NCBI RefSeq assembly: GCF_900099705.1
Contig: NZ_LT629695.1
Span: 1,798,001 to 1,862,000 of the forward strand
Origin: Agrococcus jejuensis
Lineage (GTDB): Bacteria > Actinomycetota > Actinomycetes > Actinomycetales > Microbacteriaceae
Direction of reading: 5' to 3'
Length of the DNA stretch: 64,000 nt
The notes beneath the pieces were generated by a model, which was given only the letters and a program-made list of their open reading frames with translations, made no database searches and was not told the origin of the DNA. A program made the position numbers and the translations under genes. Below, one piece after another: positions 43,656 to 51,910 of this stretch; the stretch's first letter is position 1; every line of letters begins with the position of its first letter.

Positions 43656-43753
43656 GGTGCGAGCGGAGCGAGCCTCGAAGGGTGCCGCTCGGCTGACGTC
43701 CTCTGGAGGGACCCTTCGAGGCTCGCCCTTCGGGCTCGCACCTCAGGGAGCGG
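43647..43753. repeat. palindromic repeat family B, copy B3
   Basis: About 107 bp; gctccttgaggtgcgagcg at the left, gggctcgcacctcagggagc at the right, inner gcctcgaaggg / cccttcgaggc. The TGA stop of the hydrolase gene (43653-43655) is part of the repeat. Confidence 0.88.
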
Positions 43754-43777
43754 TGGGAAGCGTCGCGCCAAGGGACC

Positions 43778-43883
43778 GTTCCTTGAGGTGCGAGCGGAGC
43801 GAGCCTCGAAAGGTGCCTTACGACTGACGGCTCTCGGAGGGACCCTTCGAGGCTCGCCCTTCGGGCTCGCACCTCAGGGAGCG
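43778..43883. repeat. palindromic repeat family B, copy B4
   Basis: About 106 bp, direct neighbour of B3 and very similar to it, with changes confined mostly to the loop. It ends 7 nt before the phzF-like stop. B3 and B4 together fill the convergent gap. Confidence 0.88.
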
Positions 43884-43889
43884 CGGGAG

Positions 43890-44726
43890 TCAGACCCCGA
43901 TCGTGCCCTCGATCGCGACCGTGCACGCGCCGCCGACCCAGACGGCGCCCGCCGCGTCGGTCGAGATGGCGATCTCGCCCGCCCGCTGCAGCCTGGCGCC
44001 CTGCGAGACCGTGTACGGCGCCGACGCGACGCCGGCACCCGTCATCCACTGCGCCGCGCTCGCGTTCATCGAGCCGCACACCGGATCCTCGGGCACGCCG
44101 ACGCCCGGCGCGAAGGCGCGCAGCTCGAACGCGTGCGGCGAGCCCTCGGGGTAGGCGCCGATCGCGCCGACCATGGCGTCGGGGATGCGCGACAGGTCGG
44201 GCTCGAGCGCCAGCACCTCGTCGGCCGAGTCGAGCCGCACGATGCACCAGCCGGGGCCGTTGTCGATCCACTGGTGGTCGACGATCGCGGCCCGCTCGAT
44301 GCCGAACGCGGCGGCGATCGCATCCACCTCGTCCTCGTCGATCGCTCCCGACCGCACCGTCGGCGGCGCCTCGAACGACAGGATGCCGCCCGATCGGCGG
44401 ATGCGCACGAGGCCCGCGCCGCACTCCTGCACGACGTCGTCGCCCGCGGGCTCGCCGCCGGCGTGCAGCCACGCCGCGGCCGAGCCGAGCGTCGGATGCC
44501 CCGCGAACGGCAGCTCGCCGCCGGGCGTGAAGATGCGCAGCCGGTAGTCGGCGCCGTCGCGCGTCGGCGGCAGCACGAAGGTCGTCTCCGACAGGTTCGT
44601 CCAGCGGGCGATGCGCTGCATGTCGTCGTCGCCGATGCCGTCGGCATCGAGCACGACGGCGACGGGGTTGCCGAGGAACGGCGTCGACGAGAACACGTCG
44701 ACCTGGGCGAAGCGATGCTGCGGCAT
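43890..44726 (-). CDS. PhzF family isomerase/epimerase
   Basis: A 278-residue PhzF-like protein with two similar halves: FAQVDVFSSTPFLGNPVAVVL, the catalytic Glu in NLSETTFVLPP, GELPFAGHPTLGSAAAW, and in the second half GVGVPEDPVCGSMNASAAQW. Such enzymes isomerise or epimerise small acids; most have unknown substrates. The promoter looks leaderless (TACGCT, six-base gap). It is divergent from the BKACE gene. Confidence 0.9.
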   Translation of the reverse strand: MPQHRFAQVDVFSSTPFLGNPVAVVLDADGIGDDDMQRIARWTNLSETTFVLPPTRDGADYRLRIFTPGGELPFAGHPTLGSAAAWLHAGGEPAGDDVVQECGAGLVRIRRSGGILSFEAPPTVRSGAIDEDEVDAIAAAFGIERAAIVDHQWIDNGPGWCIVRLDSADEVLALEPDLSRIPDAMVGAIGAYPEGSPHAFELRAFAPGVGVPEDPVCGSMNASAAQWMTGAGVASAPYTVSQGARLQRAGEIAISTDAAGAVWVGGACTVAIEGTIGV

Positions 44727-44803
44727 CCGGCCAGCGTAGGTCGGCGCTCGCGTTCCACTCGGCCCCTCGTGGACGTCGCGGCGCGCGGCTAGGCTCGGCG
44801 CCC

Positions 44804-45538
44804 ATGACGCATCCGCTGCGGCTGCAGGCGTGCTGCAACGGCACCCGATCGGCGCCCGGGCTCGCGCCCGAGTCGGCAGCGGCGCTCGCAGCGGCCGCCG
44901 CCGAGGTGGTGCACCACGTCGAGGGCGTGCACGTGCACCCGAGGGATGCGACGGGCCGCGACTCGCTCGCCGCCGACGACGTCGACGCGACCGTCGCCGC
45001 CGTCCGTGCTGCGGCGCCGACGCTCGAGGTCGGCGTCACGACCGGCGCGTGGGCGATGCCCGACGTCGACGATCGCCTCCGTGCGATCGCGTCGTGGACG
45101 ACGCTGCCCGACGTCGCCTCGGTGAACTGGCACGAGCCCGGCGCCGACGAGGTCGCCGCCGCCCTGCTCGACCGCGGCGTCGGCGTCGAGGCGGGCATCT
45201 GGCACGCCGAAGGGCTCGCGGCCTGGCTCGCGTCGCCCGTGCGCGACCGCGTCACGCGCGTGCTGGTCGAGGTGCAGCCGATGGCCGAGGCGGCCGCGCT
45301 CGCGACCGCCCGCGAGCTCGTCGACGCCGTCGCCGCAGCCTCGTCGGCGCCGATCCTGCTGCACGGCGAGGACGAGAGCGCGTGGCCCGTGCTGCGCGAG
45401 GCCGCCCGCCGCGGGCTCGCGACGCGCATGGGCCTCGAGGATGCGCTGCTGCTGCCCGACGGCTCGGTCGCGAGCGGCAATCGCGCGCTCGTCGAGGCGG
45501 CGATCGAGGTGCGACGGGTCGTGGCCGGCACGGGGTGA
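44804..45538 (+). CDS. BKACE (DUF849, 3-keto-5-aminohexanoate cleavage) family protein
   Basis: A 244-residue TIM-barrel protein with N-terminal LRLQACCNGTRSAPG, the zinc-binding HVHPRDATGRDS, and SVNWHEPGADEVA at the strand that normally carries the catalytic Glu. BKACE enzymes condense a beta-keto acid with acetyl-CoA and release acetoacetate plus a CoA ester. It is shorter than the usual 270-310 residues and lacks part of the later strands' usual loops, so the substrate is uncertain. TAGGCT lies 8 nt before ATG and no Shine-Dalgarno is seen. Confidence 0.78.
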   Translation: MTHPLRLQACCNGTRSAPGLAPESAAALAAAAAEVVHHVEGVHVHPRDATGRDSLAADDVDATVAAVRAAAPTLEVGVTTGAWAMPDVDDRLRAIASWTTLPDVASVNWHEPGADEVAAALLDRGVGVEAGIWHAEGLAAWLASPVRDRVTRVLVEVQPMAEAAALATARELVDAVAAASSAPILLHGEDESAWPVLREAARRGLATRMGLEDALLLPDGSVASGNRALVEAAIEVRRVVAGTG

Positions 45539-45592
45539 CGCTCAGCGCACCTTCATCGGCATATCGCAAGGCAACCCACGCTCAGCGTCACC
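45534..45592 (+). terminator. terminator-like hairpin, type C copy 1
   Basis: 14-bp stem (ggtgacgctcagcg / cgctcagcgtcacc, one C-C mismatch) with a 31-nt loop containing ccttcatcggcatatcgc. It begins at the BKACE stop codon. The loop matches that of 56621-56673. Confidence 0.7.
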
Positions 45593-45687
45593 TCGTGCCA
45601 CGGCTCGGCCCGCAGCGAACGCCCCCTGCCCGCGCGACCGCATCCGCGGAAGACTGGAGGCCGACGAATCGACACGAGGAGCGAGCG

Positions 45688-46632
45688 ATGGCGCAGCAGA
45701 TCCAGTACACCGAGTTCGGCGAGCCCGAGGTCATGCACCTCGTCGACGTGCCGCAGCCGACCGCCGGCGACGGCGAGGTCGTCGTGGCCGTGCGCGCCGC
45801 GGGCGTGAACCCGCTCGACTCGAAGCTGCGCTCAGGCGCCCGCGCGTCGGGCGAGATCACGACGCCGCGCGTGCCCGGCGGGGATGCGGCGGGCGAGGTC
45901 GTGGAGGTCGGCGCCGGCGTCGCCGGCTGGGCGGTCGGCGACCGCGTCGTCGTGCAGAACGCCCGCGGCGCGTATGCGACCCACACCGTCGCGACGCCGC
46001 AGCAGCTGCACGCGCTGCCCGACGCCGTCACGTTCGAGCAGGGCGCCGCGATGGGCATCCCAGCCTCCACGGCGTACCAGGGGCTCGTCGAGCTCGAGCT
46101 GCGCGCCGGCGAGACGCTGCTCATCCACGCCGGCTCGGGCGCCGTCGGCCAGGCGGCGATCCAGCTGGGCGTGCTGCAGGGCGCGACGGTGATCGCGACC
46201 GGCAGCGAGGCGAACCACGACCGCATCCGTGCGCTCGGCGCGACGCCCGTCGCCTACGGGCCGGGCCTGCTCGACCGCGTGCGCGAGGCCGCACCCGGTG
46301 GCGTCGACGTGATCTACGACTGCGTCGGCACCGAGGAGTCGATGGCGGTCTCGGCGCAGCTCGTCGCCGACCCGCACCGCATCGGCACCATCGTCTGGAG
46401 CCCCGCCGCGGCCGCGCTCGGCGTGCAGGGATGGATGGGCGGCAAGCCCGAGCCGCTCTCGGAGCGCACGATCCAGCTGCGGCACGAGGCGTACCCGGTC
46501 GTGCTCGGGCGCATGGCGTCGGGCTCGTTCGAGGTCGAGGTCGCGAAGGTGCTGCCGCTCGCGGAGGCCGCCGAGGCGCAGCGCCTCAACGTCGCGAACG
46601 CGGTGCGCGGCAAGATCCTGCTGGTGCCGTAG
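45688..46632 (+). CDS. NADP-dependent medium-chain oxidoreductase (quinone reductase-like)
   Basis: A 314-residue zinc-free MDR protein: IQYTEFGEPEVMHLVDVPQP, VRAAGVNPLDSKLRSG, PGGDAAGEVVEVGAGV, and the cofactor loop LIHAGSGAVGQAAIQLG. There are no zinc-ligand cysteines, so it is of the quinone oxidoreductase/enone reductase type. GAGGAG precedes ATG 45688. It stands alone, with an A-type repeat starting 23 nt after the stop. Confidence 0.9.
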   Translation: MAQQIQYTEFGEPEVMHLVDVPQPTAGDGEVVVAVRAAGVNPLDSKLRSGARASGEITTPRVPGGDAAGEVVEVGAGVAGWAVGDRVVVQNARGAYATHTVATPQQLHALPDAVTFEQGAAMGIPASTAYQGLVELELRAGETLLIHAGSGAVGQAAIQLGVLQGATVIATGSEANHDRIRALGATPVAYGPGLLDRVREAAPGGVDVIYDCVGTEESMAVSAQLVADPHRIGTIVWSPAAAALGVQGWMGGKPEPLSERTIQLRHEAYPVVLGRMASGSFEVEVAKVLPLAEAAEAQRLNVANAVRGKILLVP

Positions 46633-46654
46633 CCCCCGGGGCCAACCTCGCCGG

Positions 46655-46812
46655 CAGCTGGTCGAGGAGGCCCCGAGCGCAGCGAGGTGCCGTCACGAGA
46701 CCACGTGAGATGCGCGCCCGACGCGACCATGCACGTGGCTGCGCGGGAGCGGCGGTCGCGTGGTCTCGTGACGCGTGCTCGCTGCGCTCGCGCGCTCCTC
46801 GACCAGCTGGTG
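46655..46812. repeat. palindromic repeat family A, copy A4
   Basis: About 158 bp; cagctggtcgaggag / ctcctcgaccagctg outside, cgtcacgagaccacgtga / tcgcgtggtctcgtgacg inside. With B5 and two operators it fills the 530-bp gap before the TIM-barrel gene. Confidence 0.87.
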
Positions 46813-46831
46813 GGGGAGTGCCCGCCCATGA

Positions 46832-46941
46832 CCGCTCCTCGAGGTGCGAGCGGAGCGAGCCTCGAAAGGTGCCCACGGGCTGACGTCAACCGGAGGGACC
46901 CTTCGAGGCTCGCCCTTCGGGCTCGCACCTCAGGGAGCGGT
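46832..46941. repeat. palindromic repeat family B, copy B5
   Basis: About 110 bp; gctcctcgaggtgcgagcg and gggctcgcacctcagggagc, with inner gcctcgaaagg / cccttcgaggc. It starts 20 nt after A4. Confidence 0.87.
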
Positions 46942-47008
46942 GGTGGGCGTCCCCCGAGGCGTCGCCGTCGTCTCGGGACGCCATCTCGCGCGCCACCGCG
47001 CGGCGATT

Positions 47009-47026
47009 CCGACAACCGCTTGCCAA
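47009..47026. promoter_or_regulatory. LacI-type operator O1 of the uronate regulon
   Basis: ccgacaaccgcttgccaa matches the 18-bp consensus TTGGCAANCGNTTGNCAA in inverted form. No -10 follows at the right distance, so it is likely auxiliary. Its centre is 55 bp from that of O2, about five helical turns, suitable for looping. Confidence 0.6.
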
Positions 47027-47063
47027 CCAGCGAGGGCGCGGAATCCCGCCACGCCGACGAGTT

Positions 47064-47103
47064 TTGGCAAACGGTTGCACAAACGACGACGCGCCCGTAC
47101 GCT
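47064..47103 (+). promoter_or_regulatory. operator O2 and promoter of the TIM-barrel/Gfo/Idh operon
   Basis: Operator ttggcaaacggttgcaca (47064-47081) contains the -35 TTGCAC (47075-47080). After 17 bp comes -10 TACGCT (47098-47103), putting the start near 47110. The same operator-to-promoter geometry recurs at 58103 and 60924. Confidence 0.7.
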
Positions 47104-47162
47104 CGGGGCATCCGGTCATGGCGGCCGGCACCTACCCCGACGACGTGGAGGCTCGAGCAGCG

Positions 47163-48005
47163 ATGACGACGACGACCTGGACGCTCTCCGGATTCGGCGA
47201 CGAGATCGATCCCGATCCTCGCATCCAGGTGGCCGTCCTCCAGGCGCTCGGCGCTCGTGCGATCGAGGTGCGCAGCGCGTGGGGCGTGAACGTCGTCGAG
47301 CTCGACGACCAGCAGCTCGAGGAGCTCGCGGGCATCCTCGAGACCGCCGGCATGACCGTCTCGGCCGTCGCCTCGCCGATCGGCAAGGTGCCGCTCGACG
47401 CCCCCATCGCGGACGAGGTCGCGCGGCTCGAGCGCATCGTGCGCGTCGCCCACCGCCTCGGCGCCCGCTTCATCCGCGTCTTCAGCTTCTACCCCGCCGA
47501 GGGCACCGATCCCGACGACGCGCACGACGCGACCGTCGCATCCATGCGCGCCCTCGCCGACACGGCCCACGCGGCGAACCTCGTGCTGCTGCACGAGAAC
47601 GAGAAGGGCATCTACGGCGACACCCCCGAGCGCGTGCACGCGATGGTCACGGCCGTCGACTCGCCCGCCCTGCGCCTCGCGTGGGACAGCGCGAACTTCG
47701 TGCAGGTCGGCGTCGAGCACCCGCACGACGACGGCTGGGCGCTGCTCGCCCCCTACGTCGACTACCTGCAGGTGAAGGATGCGCTCGCCGCGACCGGCGA
47801 GGTCGTGCCCGCGGGGCAGGGCCAGGGCCAGGTCGCGAAGACCGTCGCCGCCCTGCGCGACGCCGGCTACGAGGGCTTCGTGTCGCTCGAGCCGCACCTG
47901 GCCGAGGGCCACGAGCTCGGCGGCTTCTCGGGGCCGTTCGCGTTCGGCGATGCGGCGCGCGCGCTGCACGCCATCGCCGACGAGGCGGGGATCGCGCTGC
48001 GATGA
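47163..48005 (+). CDS. TIM-barrel sugar isomerase/epimerase-like protein
   Basis: A 280-residue xylose-isomerase-like TIM barrel (AP-endonuclease-2 fold): FGDEIDPDPRIQVAVLQALG, IEVRSAWGVNV, the metal-binding pattern LLHENEKGIYGDTPE, LAWDSANFVQVG and YLQVKDA, ending FVSLEPHL. Acidic and His ligands of the usual Mn site (E, D, H, E) are visible. Family members isomerise or epimerise sugars, or act as 3-keto-glycoside lyases. ATG 47163 gives the family N-terminus; an in-frame ATG at 47118 is possible. It is the first gene of an operon with two Gfo/Idh dehydrogenases. Confidence 0.85.
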   Translation: MTTTTWTLSGFGDEIDPDPRIQVAVLQALGARAIEVRSAWGVNVVELDDQQLEELAGILETAGMTVSAVASPIGKVPLDAPIADEVARLERIVRVAHRLGARFIRVFSFYPAEGTDPDDAHDATVASMRALADTAHAANLVLLHENEKGIYGDTPERVHAMVTAVDSPALRLAWDSANFVQVGVEHPHDDGWALLAPYVDYLQVKDALAATGEVVPAGQGQGQVAKTVAALRDAGYEGFVSLEPHLAEGHELGGFSGPFAFGDAARALHAIADEAGIALR

Positions 48006-49027
48006 GCACGGTGCGGGCAGCGGTGGTCGGCGTCGGCGACGTCTCGGTCGTGCACCTCGACGCCATCGTCGCGCGCGCAGGGTCGACCCTCGTGGCCATC
48101 GCCGACCGCGACCCCGTGCGCCGCGAGGCCGCCGCCGAGGCGTGGGGCGTGCCCGGCTACGCCGACGTCGAGTCGCTGCTCGAGACGGAGGCCGTCGACG
48201 TCGTGCACGTGTGCACGCCGCACGACCAGCACGAGCCCGTCGCGACCGCGGTGCTCGCGTCGGGCGCGAGCGTGCTCGTCGAGAAGCCGCTCGCCGACTC
48301 ACCCGCCGCCGCCCGTCGCCTCGCCGAGGCGGCCGAGCACAGCGCCGGCATCCTCGGCGTCACGTACCAGAACCGCTACAACGCGGCATCGCAGGCCGCG
48401 AAGGCGTTGCTCGAGCGCGGCGACCTCGGCGCCGTGCTCGGTGCCTCGGCCGTCGTGCACTGGCACCGCGCCCCCGCCTACTACGAGGCGGCGCCGTGGC
48501 GCGGCACGTGGGCCGGCGGCGGTGGCGGCCTGCTCATGAACCAGGCCATCCACACGCTCGACCTCGTGCTGTGGCTGCTCGGCCCCGCCGCGCGCGTCGA
48601 CGGCACCGCATCCACGCGCGTGCTGGGCGACGTCATCGAGGTCGAGGACACCGCCGACGTGCGCATCACCCACGAGTCGGGCGCGACGAGCATCCTCTCG
48701 GCCACGAACGCGCACGTGCGCAACGCGCCCGTGCGCATCGAGATCGTCACCGAGCACGCCGTGCTGCACCTCGAGCAGGGCCTCACCATCACCCACGCCG
48801 ACGGCCGCGTCGAGCGCGTCGACGAGCCGCCGCTGCCCACGGGCCCCCGCGGCTACTGGGGCGTCTCGCACCAGCTGCTCGTCGACGCCTTCCACGGCGC
48901 CGTCGAGCGCGGCGAGCCGTTCTGGATCGACGCGAGCGAGGGCCTGCCCGCGCTCGACGCCATCGCGGCCGTCTACGACCAGTCCTTCCCCCACCGACCC
49001 CAGACCACGCAAGGAGGCTCGCGATGA
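48002..49027 (+). CDS. Gfo/Idh/MocA family oxidoreductase (first)
   Basis: A 341-residue NAD(P)-dependent sugar dehydrogenase: cofactor fold AAVVGVGDVSVVHLDAI, VVHVCTPHDQHEPVA, the catalytic Lys in VLVEKPLADS, and the substrate-side motif GGGGLLMNQAIHTLDLVLWL with the conserved His. Overlaps on both sides (ATGA) show tight coupling to the TIM-barrel gene and the second Gfo/Idh gene. Such enzymes oxidise a sugar hydroxyl, often at C3 or C2/C1 of inositols or glycosides. Confidence 0.9.
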   Translation: MSTVRAAVVGVGDVSVVHLDAIVARAGSTLVAIADRDPVRREAAAEAWGVPGYADVESLLETEAVDVVHVCTPHDQHEPVATAVLASGASVLVEKPLADSPAAARRLAEAAEHSAGILGVTYQNRYNAASQAAKALLERGDLGAVLGASAVVHWHRAPAYYEAAPWRGTWAGGGGGLLMNQAIHTLDLVLWLLGPAARVDGTASTRVLGDVIEVEDTADVRITHESGATSILSATNAHVRNAPVRIEIVTEHAVLHLEQGLTITHADGRVERVDEPPLPTGPRGYWGVSHQLLVDAFHGAVERGEPFWIDASEGLPALDAIAAVYDQSFPHRPQTTQGGSR

Positions 49028-50190
49028 CCGCGACCGTCAGGATCGGCATCGTCGGATACGGCGCCCAGGGCCGCATGTACGCCGGCTTCATCGCCGAGGG
49101 CAAGGTGCCGAGCATGGTGATCGGCGCCATCGTCGACACTGACCCGGCCGTGCGCGCGAAGGCCGCCGCCGAGCATCCCGACGTGCCCGTGCTCGAGTCG
49201 CTCGAGGCCCTCATCGAGGCGGGCATCGCCGACGCCGTCGTCACGACCGTGCCGCACTACCTGCACCCCGAGATGGGCATCGCCGCCCTCGAGGCCGGCC
49301 TGCACGCGCTCGTCGAGAAGCCCGCGGGCGTCTACACGCGCCAGGTGAAGCGCCTCAACGAGCTCGCCGCATCCAAGCCCGAGCTCACGTTCGCGATCAT
49401 GTTCAACCAGCGCAACAACCCGCTGTACCGACGCCTCAAGGAGATCGTCGACGCCGGCGAGATCGGCGCCATCCGCCGCACGAACTGGATCATCACGACC
49501 TGGTGGCGCCCGCAGGGCTACTACGACCAGTCGGAGTGGCGTGCGACGTGGGGCGGCGAGGGCGGCGGCGTGCTCGTGAACCAGGCGCCGCACCAGCTCG
49601 ACCTGTGGCAGTGGATCTGCGGCGTGCCGAAGTCGGTCTACGCGAAGGTCGCATACGGCTTCCGCCGCGACATCGCCACCGAGGACGAGGTCACGGCCGT
49701 CGTCGACTACGGCGACGGCGCCACGGGCGTCTTCGTCACGGCGACGCACGACCTCGTCGGCACCGACCGGTTCGAGATCCTCGGCGACAAGGGAAAGATC
49801 GTCGTCGAGGGCTCGAAGACCGCCACGGTCACGCGCCTCGTCGACGACGAGCGCACCCTCAGCGAGGGCATGACGATGGAGCACGTCGTCGGCATGTTCC
49901 GTGGCGAGTTCGACCCGACGACCCTGTACACGCAGGAGACCATCGAGTTCGAGTCGGTCTGGGGCGGCCAGCACGCCGGCGTGCTCGAGAACTTCGCCCA
50001 GGCCATCCTCGGCGGCGAGCCGCTGCTCGCGCCCGGCGCCGACGGCATCGCGGGCGTGCGCCTCGCGAACGCGATCCACCTCTCGAGCTGGACGGGCCGC
50101 GAGGTCTCGCTCGACTTCGACGAGGACGAGTACCTGACCGAGCTGAACAGCCGGATCGAGCAGGAGGGACGGTTCGCAGCACGAGCCTGA
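49024..50190 (+). CDS. Gfo/Idh/MocA family oxidoreductase (second)
   Basis: A 388-residue paralogue: IGIVGYGAQGRMYAGFI, VVTTVPHYLHPEMGIAAL, catalytic Lys in LVEKPAGVYTRQV, IMFNQRNNPLYRRLKEIV and GGGVLVNQAPHQLDLWQWICG. The C-terminal domain has an extra segment (EDEVTAVVDYGDGATGVFVT, QETIEFESVWGGQHAGV). It could work in the opposite direction to the first dehydrogenase, closing an oxidation-cleavage-reduction cycle. A 121-bp gap with a palindrome separates it from the ABC genes. Confidence 0.9.
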   Translation: MTATVRIGIVGYGAQGRMYAGFIAEGKVPSMVIGAIVDTDPAVRAKAAAEHPDVPVLESLEALIEAGIADAVVTTVPHYLHPEMGIAALEAGLHALVEKPAGVYTRQVKRLNELAASKPELTFAIMFNQRNNPLYRRLKEIVDAGEIGAIRRTNWIITTWWRPQGYYDQSEWRATWGGEGGGVLVNQAPHQLDLWQWICGVPKSVYAKVAYGFRRDIATEDEVTAVVDYGDGATGVFVTATHDLVGTDRFEILGDKGKIVVEGSKTATVTRLVDDERTLSEGMTMEHVVGMFRGEFDPTTLYTQETIEFESVWGGQHAGVLENFAQAILGGEPLLAPGADGIAGVRLANAIHLSSWTGREVSLDFDEDEYLTELNSRIEQEGRFAARA

Positions 50191-50283
50191 CCGGCAGGCG
50201 CCCCACCTGCAGGCGCCTGCACCCGCCGCTCGCCACCCCGGCGACCGGCACGGCGATCGAAGGGGTCGCCACATCCCCACGAC

Positions 50284-50298
50284 GCAACGACGCGTTGC
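50284..50298. promoter_or_regulatory. short palindrome before the Dpp-type transporter genes
   Basis: Perfect inverted repeat GCAACG-acg-CGTTGC, ending 2 nt before the AGGAG of the binding-protein gene. It could be an operator or an mRNA hairpin near the ribosome site. It does not match the regulon consensus. Confidence 0.4.
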
Positions 50299-50311
50299 AC
50301 AGGAGTGAACC

Positions 50312-51841
50312 ATGAAGAGCACTGCACTGAAGGCGGGCGCCGTCGGCGTCGCAGCCACGCTCGCGCTCGCCGGATGCGGCGGCGGAGGAGGAGGCGGCGG
50401 CGCCGCGGATCCGTCGGGCGCGACCCTCTCGATCGGCATGACGAACGACGTCATGGACTGGGATCCGGGCCAGGCGCACGTCGGCCACCTGCTGCAGCCG
50501 TACCAGGCGGCGTACGACACGCTCATCCTGCGCGAGCCCGACGGCGAGTACTCGCCGATGCTCGCCACCGAGTGGGAGTACGACGACACGAACACGGTGC
50601 TCACGATGTCGCTGCGCGACGACGTGACGTTCAGCGACGGCGAGCAGTTCGACGCGGATGCCGTGGTCGCCAACCTCGAGCACTTCCAGGCAGACAACGG
50701 TCGCCAGGCGGCGCAGCTGCGCTCGTTCGCGGGCGCCGAGGCGATCGACGCCACGACGGTCGAGATCACGCTCACGCAGGCCGACCCGGCGTTCGAGTAC
50801 TTCCTGAGCCAGGCGGCAGGCCTCATGGGCAGCCCCGCAGCGCTCGACGGCGACGAGATCGGCGCCGTGCCCGTGGGCAGCGGCCCGTACGTCATGGACA
50901 CCGCCGCGACCCAGGCCGGCTCGCAGTACGTCTTCACCCCGCGCGAGGACTACTGGAACCCCGACCTGCAGCTGTTCTCGAGCATCACGTTCCGCCCGCT
51001 CGTCGACGTCACCGCCCGCGTCAACGCCCTCGCCTCCGGCCAGGTCGACGCGACGATCGTCAACGCCCCGTCGGTCGCGCAGCTCGAGGGCTCCGGCTTC
51101 ACGCTCGTCGCCCAGCCCGTCGACTGGAGCGGCCTGCTGCTCTTCGACCGCGACGGCAGCATGGTGCCCGCCCTCGGCGACGTGCGCGTGCGCCAGGCGA
51201 TCAACTACGCCGTCGACCGGCAGACGCTGCTCGACGCCGTGCAGCTCGGCTACGGCGAGACGACGGCGCAGCCGTTCGGCCCCACCACGGGTGCGTTCGA
51301 CGAGGAGCTCGAGGACGCGTACCCGTACGACCCCGAGCGGGCGCGCGAGCTGCTCGCCGAGGCCGGCTACTCGTCGGGCGTGACCATCCAGGTGCCGTCG
51401 GTGGGCCAGTTCGAGTCGTACATCGCGGCGCTGCGCCAGCAGCTCGGCGACGTCGGCATCACGCTCGAGCCCGTGCCGATCCCCGACCAGGAGCTCGTCA
51501 CCGAGATCTCCAGCGGCGACTACCCCGTGGGCCTCTTCCAGATGTTCCAGGGCGAGCCGTGGGTCGCGATCCAGCAGATCATCTCGACCGACGCGCTCTA
51601 CAACTCGCGCGACTCCATGACGCCCGAGCTGCAGGCGCTCATCGACGCCGTGCAGGCGGCGCCGACGCCTGAGGAGAGCGACGCGGCGGCCCAGGAGGTC
51701 AACCGGTACGTCGTGGAGAACGCGTGGTTCGTGCCCGTGTTCCGCCCCGACCAGCTGTACTTCGTCGACGCCGACATCACGGTGGAGCCGCAGATCCAGA
51801 TGGCCGTGCCCTCCATCTACAACTTCGCCCCGGCGAGCTGA
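50312..51841 (+). CDS. ABC transporter substrate-binding lipoprotein, family 5
   Basis: A 509-residue DppA/OppA-type binding protein: lipobox LALAGC followed by a run of eight glycines, then LSIGMTNDVMDWDPGQ, MLATEWEYDDTNTVLTMSLR, the family motif VPVGSGPYVMD, and VRVRQAINYAVDRQTLLDAV. Family-5 proteins bind peptides or, in many actinobacteria and Thermotogae, oligosaccharides. The location inside a sugar-dehydrogenase and uronate regulon favours a glycoside or uronide. AGGAG lies 8 nt before ATG. Confidence 0.92.
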   Translation: MKSTALKAGAVGVAATLALAGCGGGGGGGGAADPSGATLSIGMTNDVMDWDPGQAHVGHLLQPYQAAYDTLILREPDGEYSPMLATEWEYDDTNTVLTMSLRDDVTFSDGEQFDADAVVANLEHFQADNGRQAAQLRSFAGAEAIDATTVEITLTQADPAFEYFLSQAAGLMGSPAALDGDEIGAVPVGSGPYVMDTAATQAGSQYVFTPREDYWNPDLQLFSSITFRPLVDVTARVNALASGQVDATIVNAPSVAQLEGSGFTLVAQPVDWSGLLLFDRDGSMVPALGDVRVRQAINYAVDRQTLLDAVQLGYGETTAQPFGPTTGAFDEELEDAYPYDPERARELLAEAGYSSGVTIQVPSVGQFESYIAALRQQLGDVGITLEPVPIPDQELVTEISSGDYPVGLFQMFQGEPWVAIQQIISTDALYNSRDSMTPELQALIDAVQAAPTPEESDAAAQEVNRYVVENAWFVPVFRPDQLYFVDADITVEPQIQMAVPSIYNFAPAS

Positions 51842-51846
51842 TCCCC

Positions 51847-51877
51847 GCGGGGCGGTGCCGCCCAGGCGCCGCCCCGC
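51847..51877 (+). terminator. intercistronic hairpin after the binding-protein gene
   Basis: 13-bp stem (gcggggcggtgcc / ggcgccgccccgc, one G-T pair) with a 5-nt loop, 6 nt after the stop. It probably acts as a partial terminator or 3' stabiliser, giving more binding protein than permease. Confidence 0.65.
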
Positions 51878-51910
51878 ACCCACCATGACCGCATCGACGA
51901 AGGGGTCGAC

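Noticed and set aside
50360..50410. Possible frameshift in the poly-glycine run of the family-5 binding protein
   Set aside because: The frame is open through the run and the downstream domain is intact; Gly-rich linkers after the lipidated Cys are normal, also at 39399.
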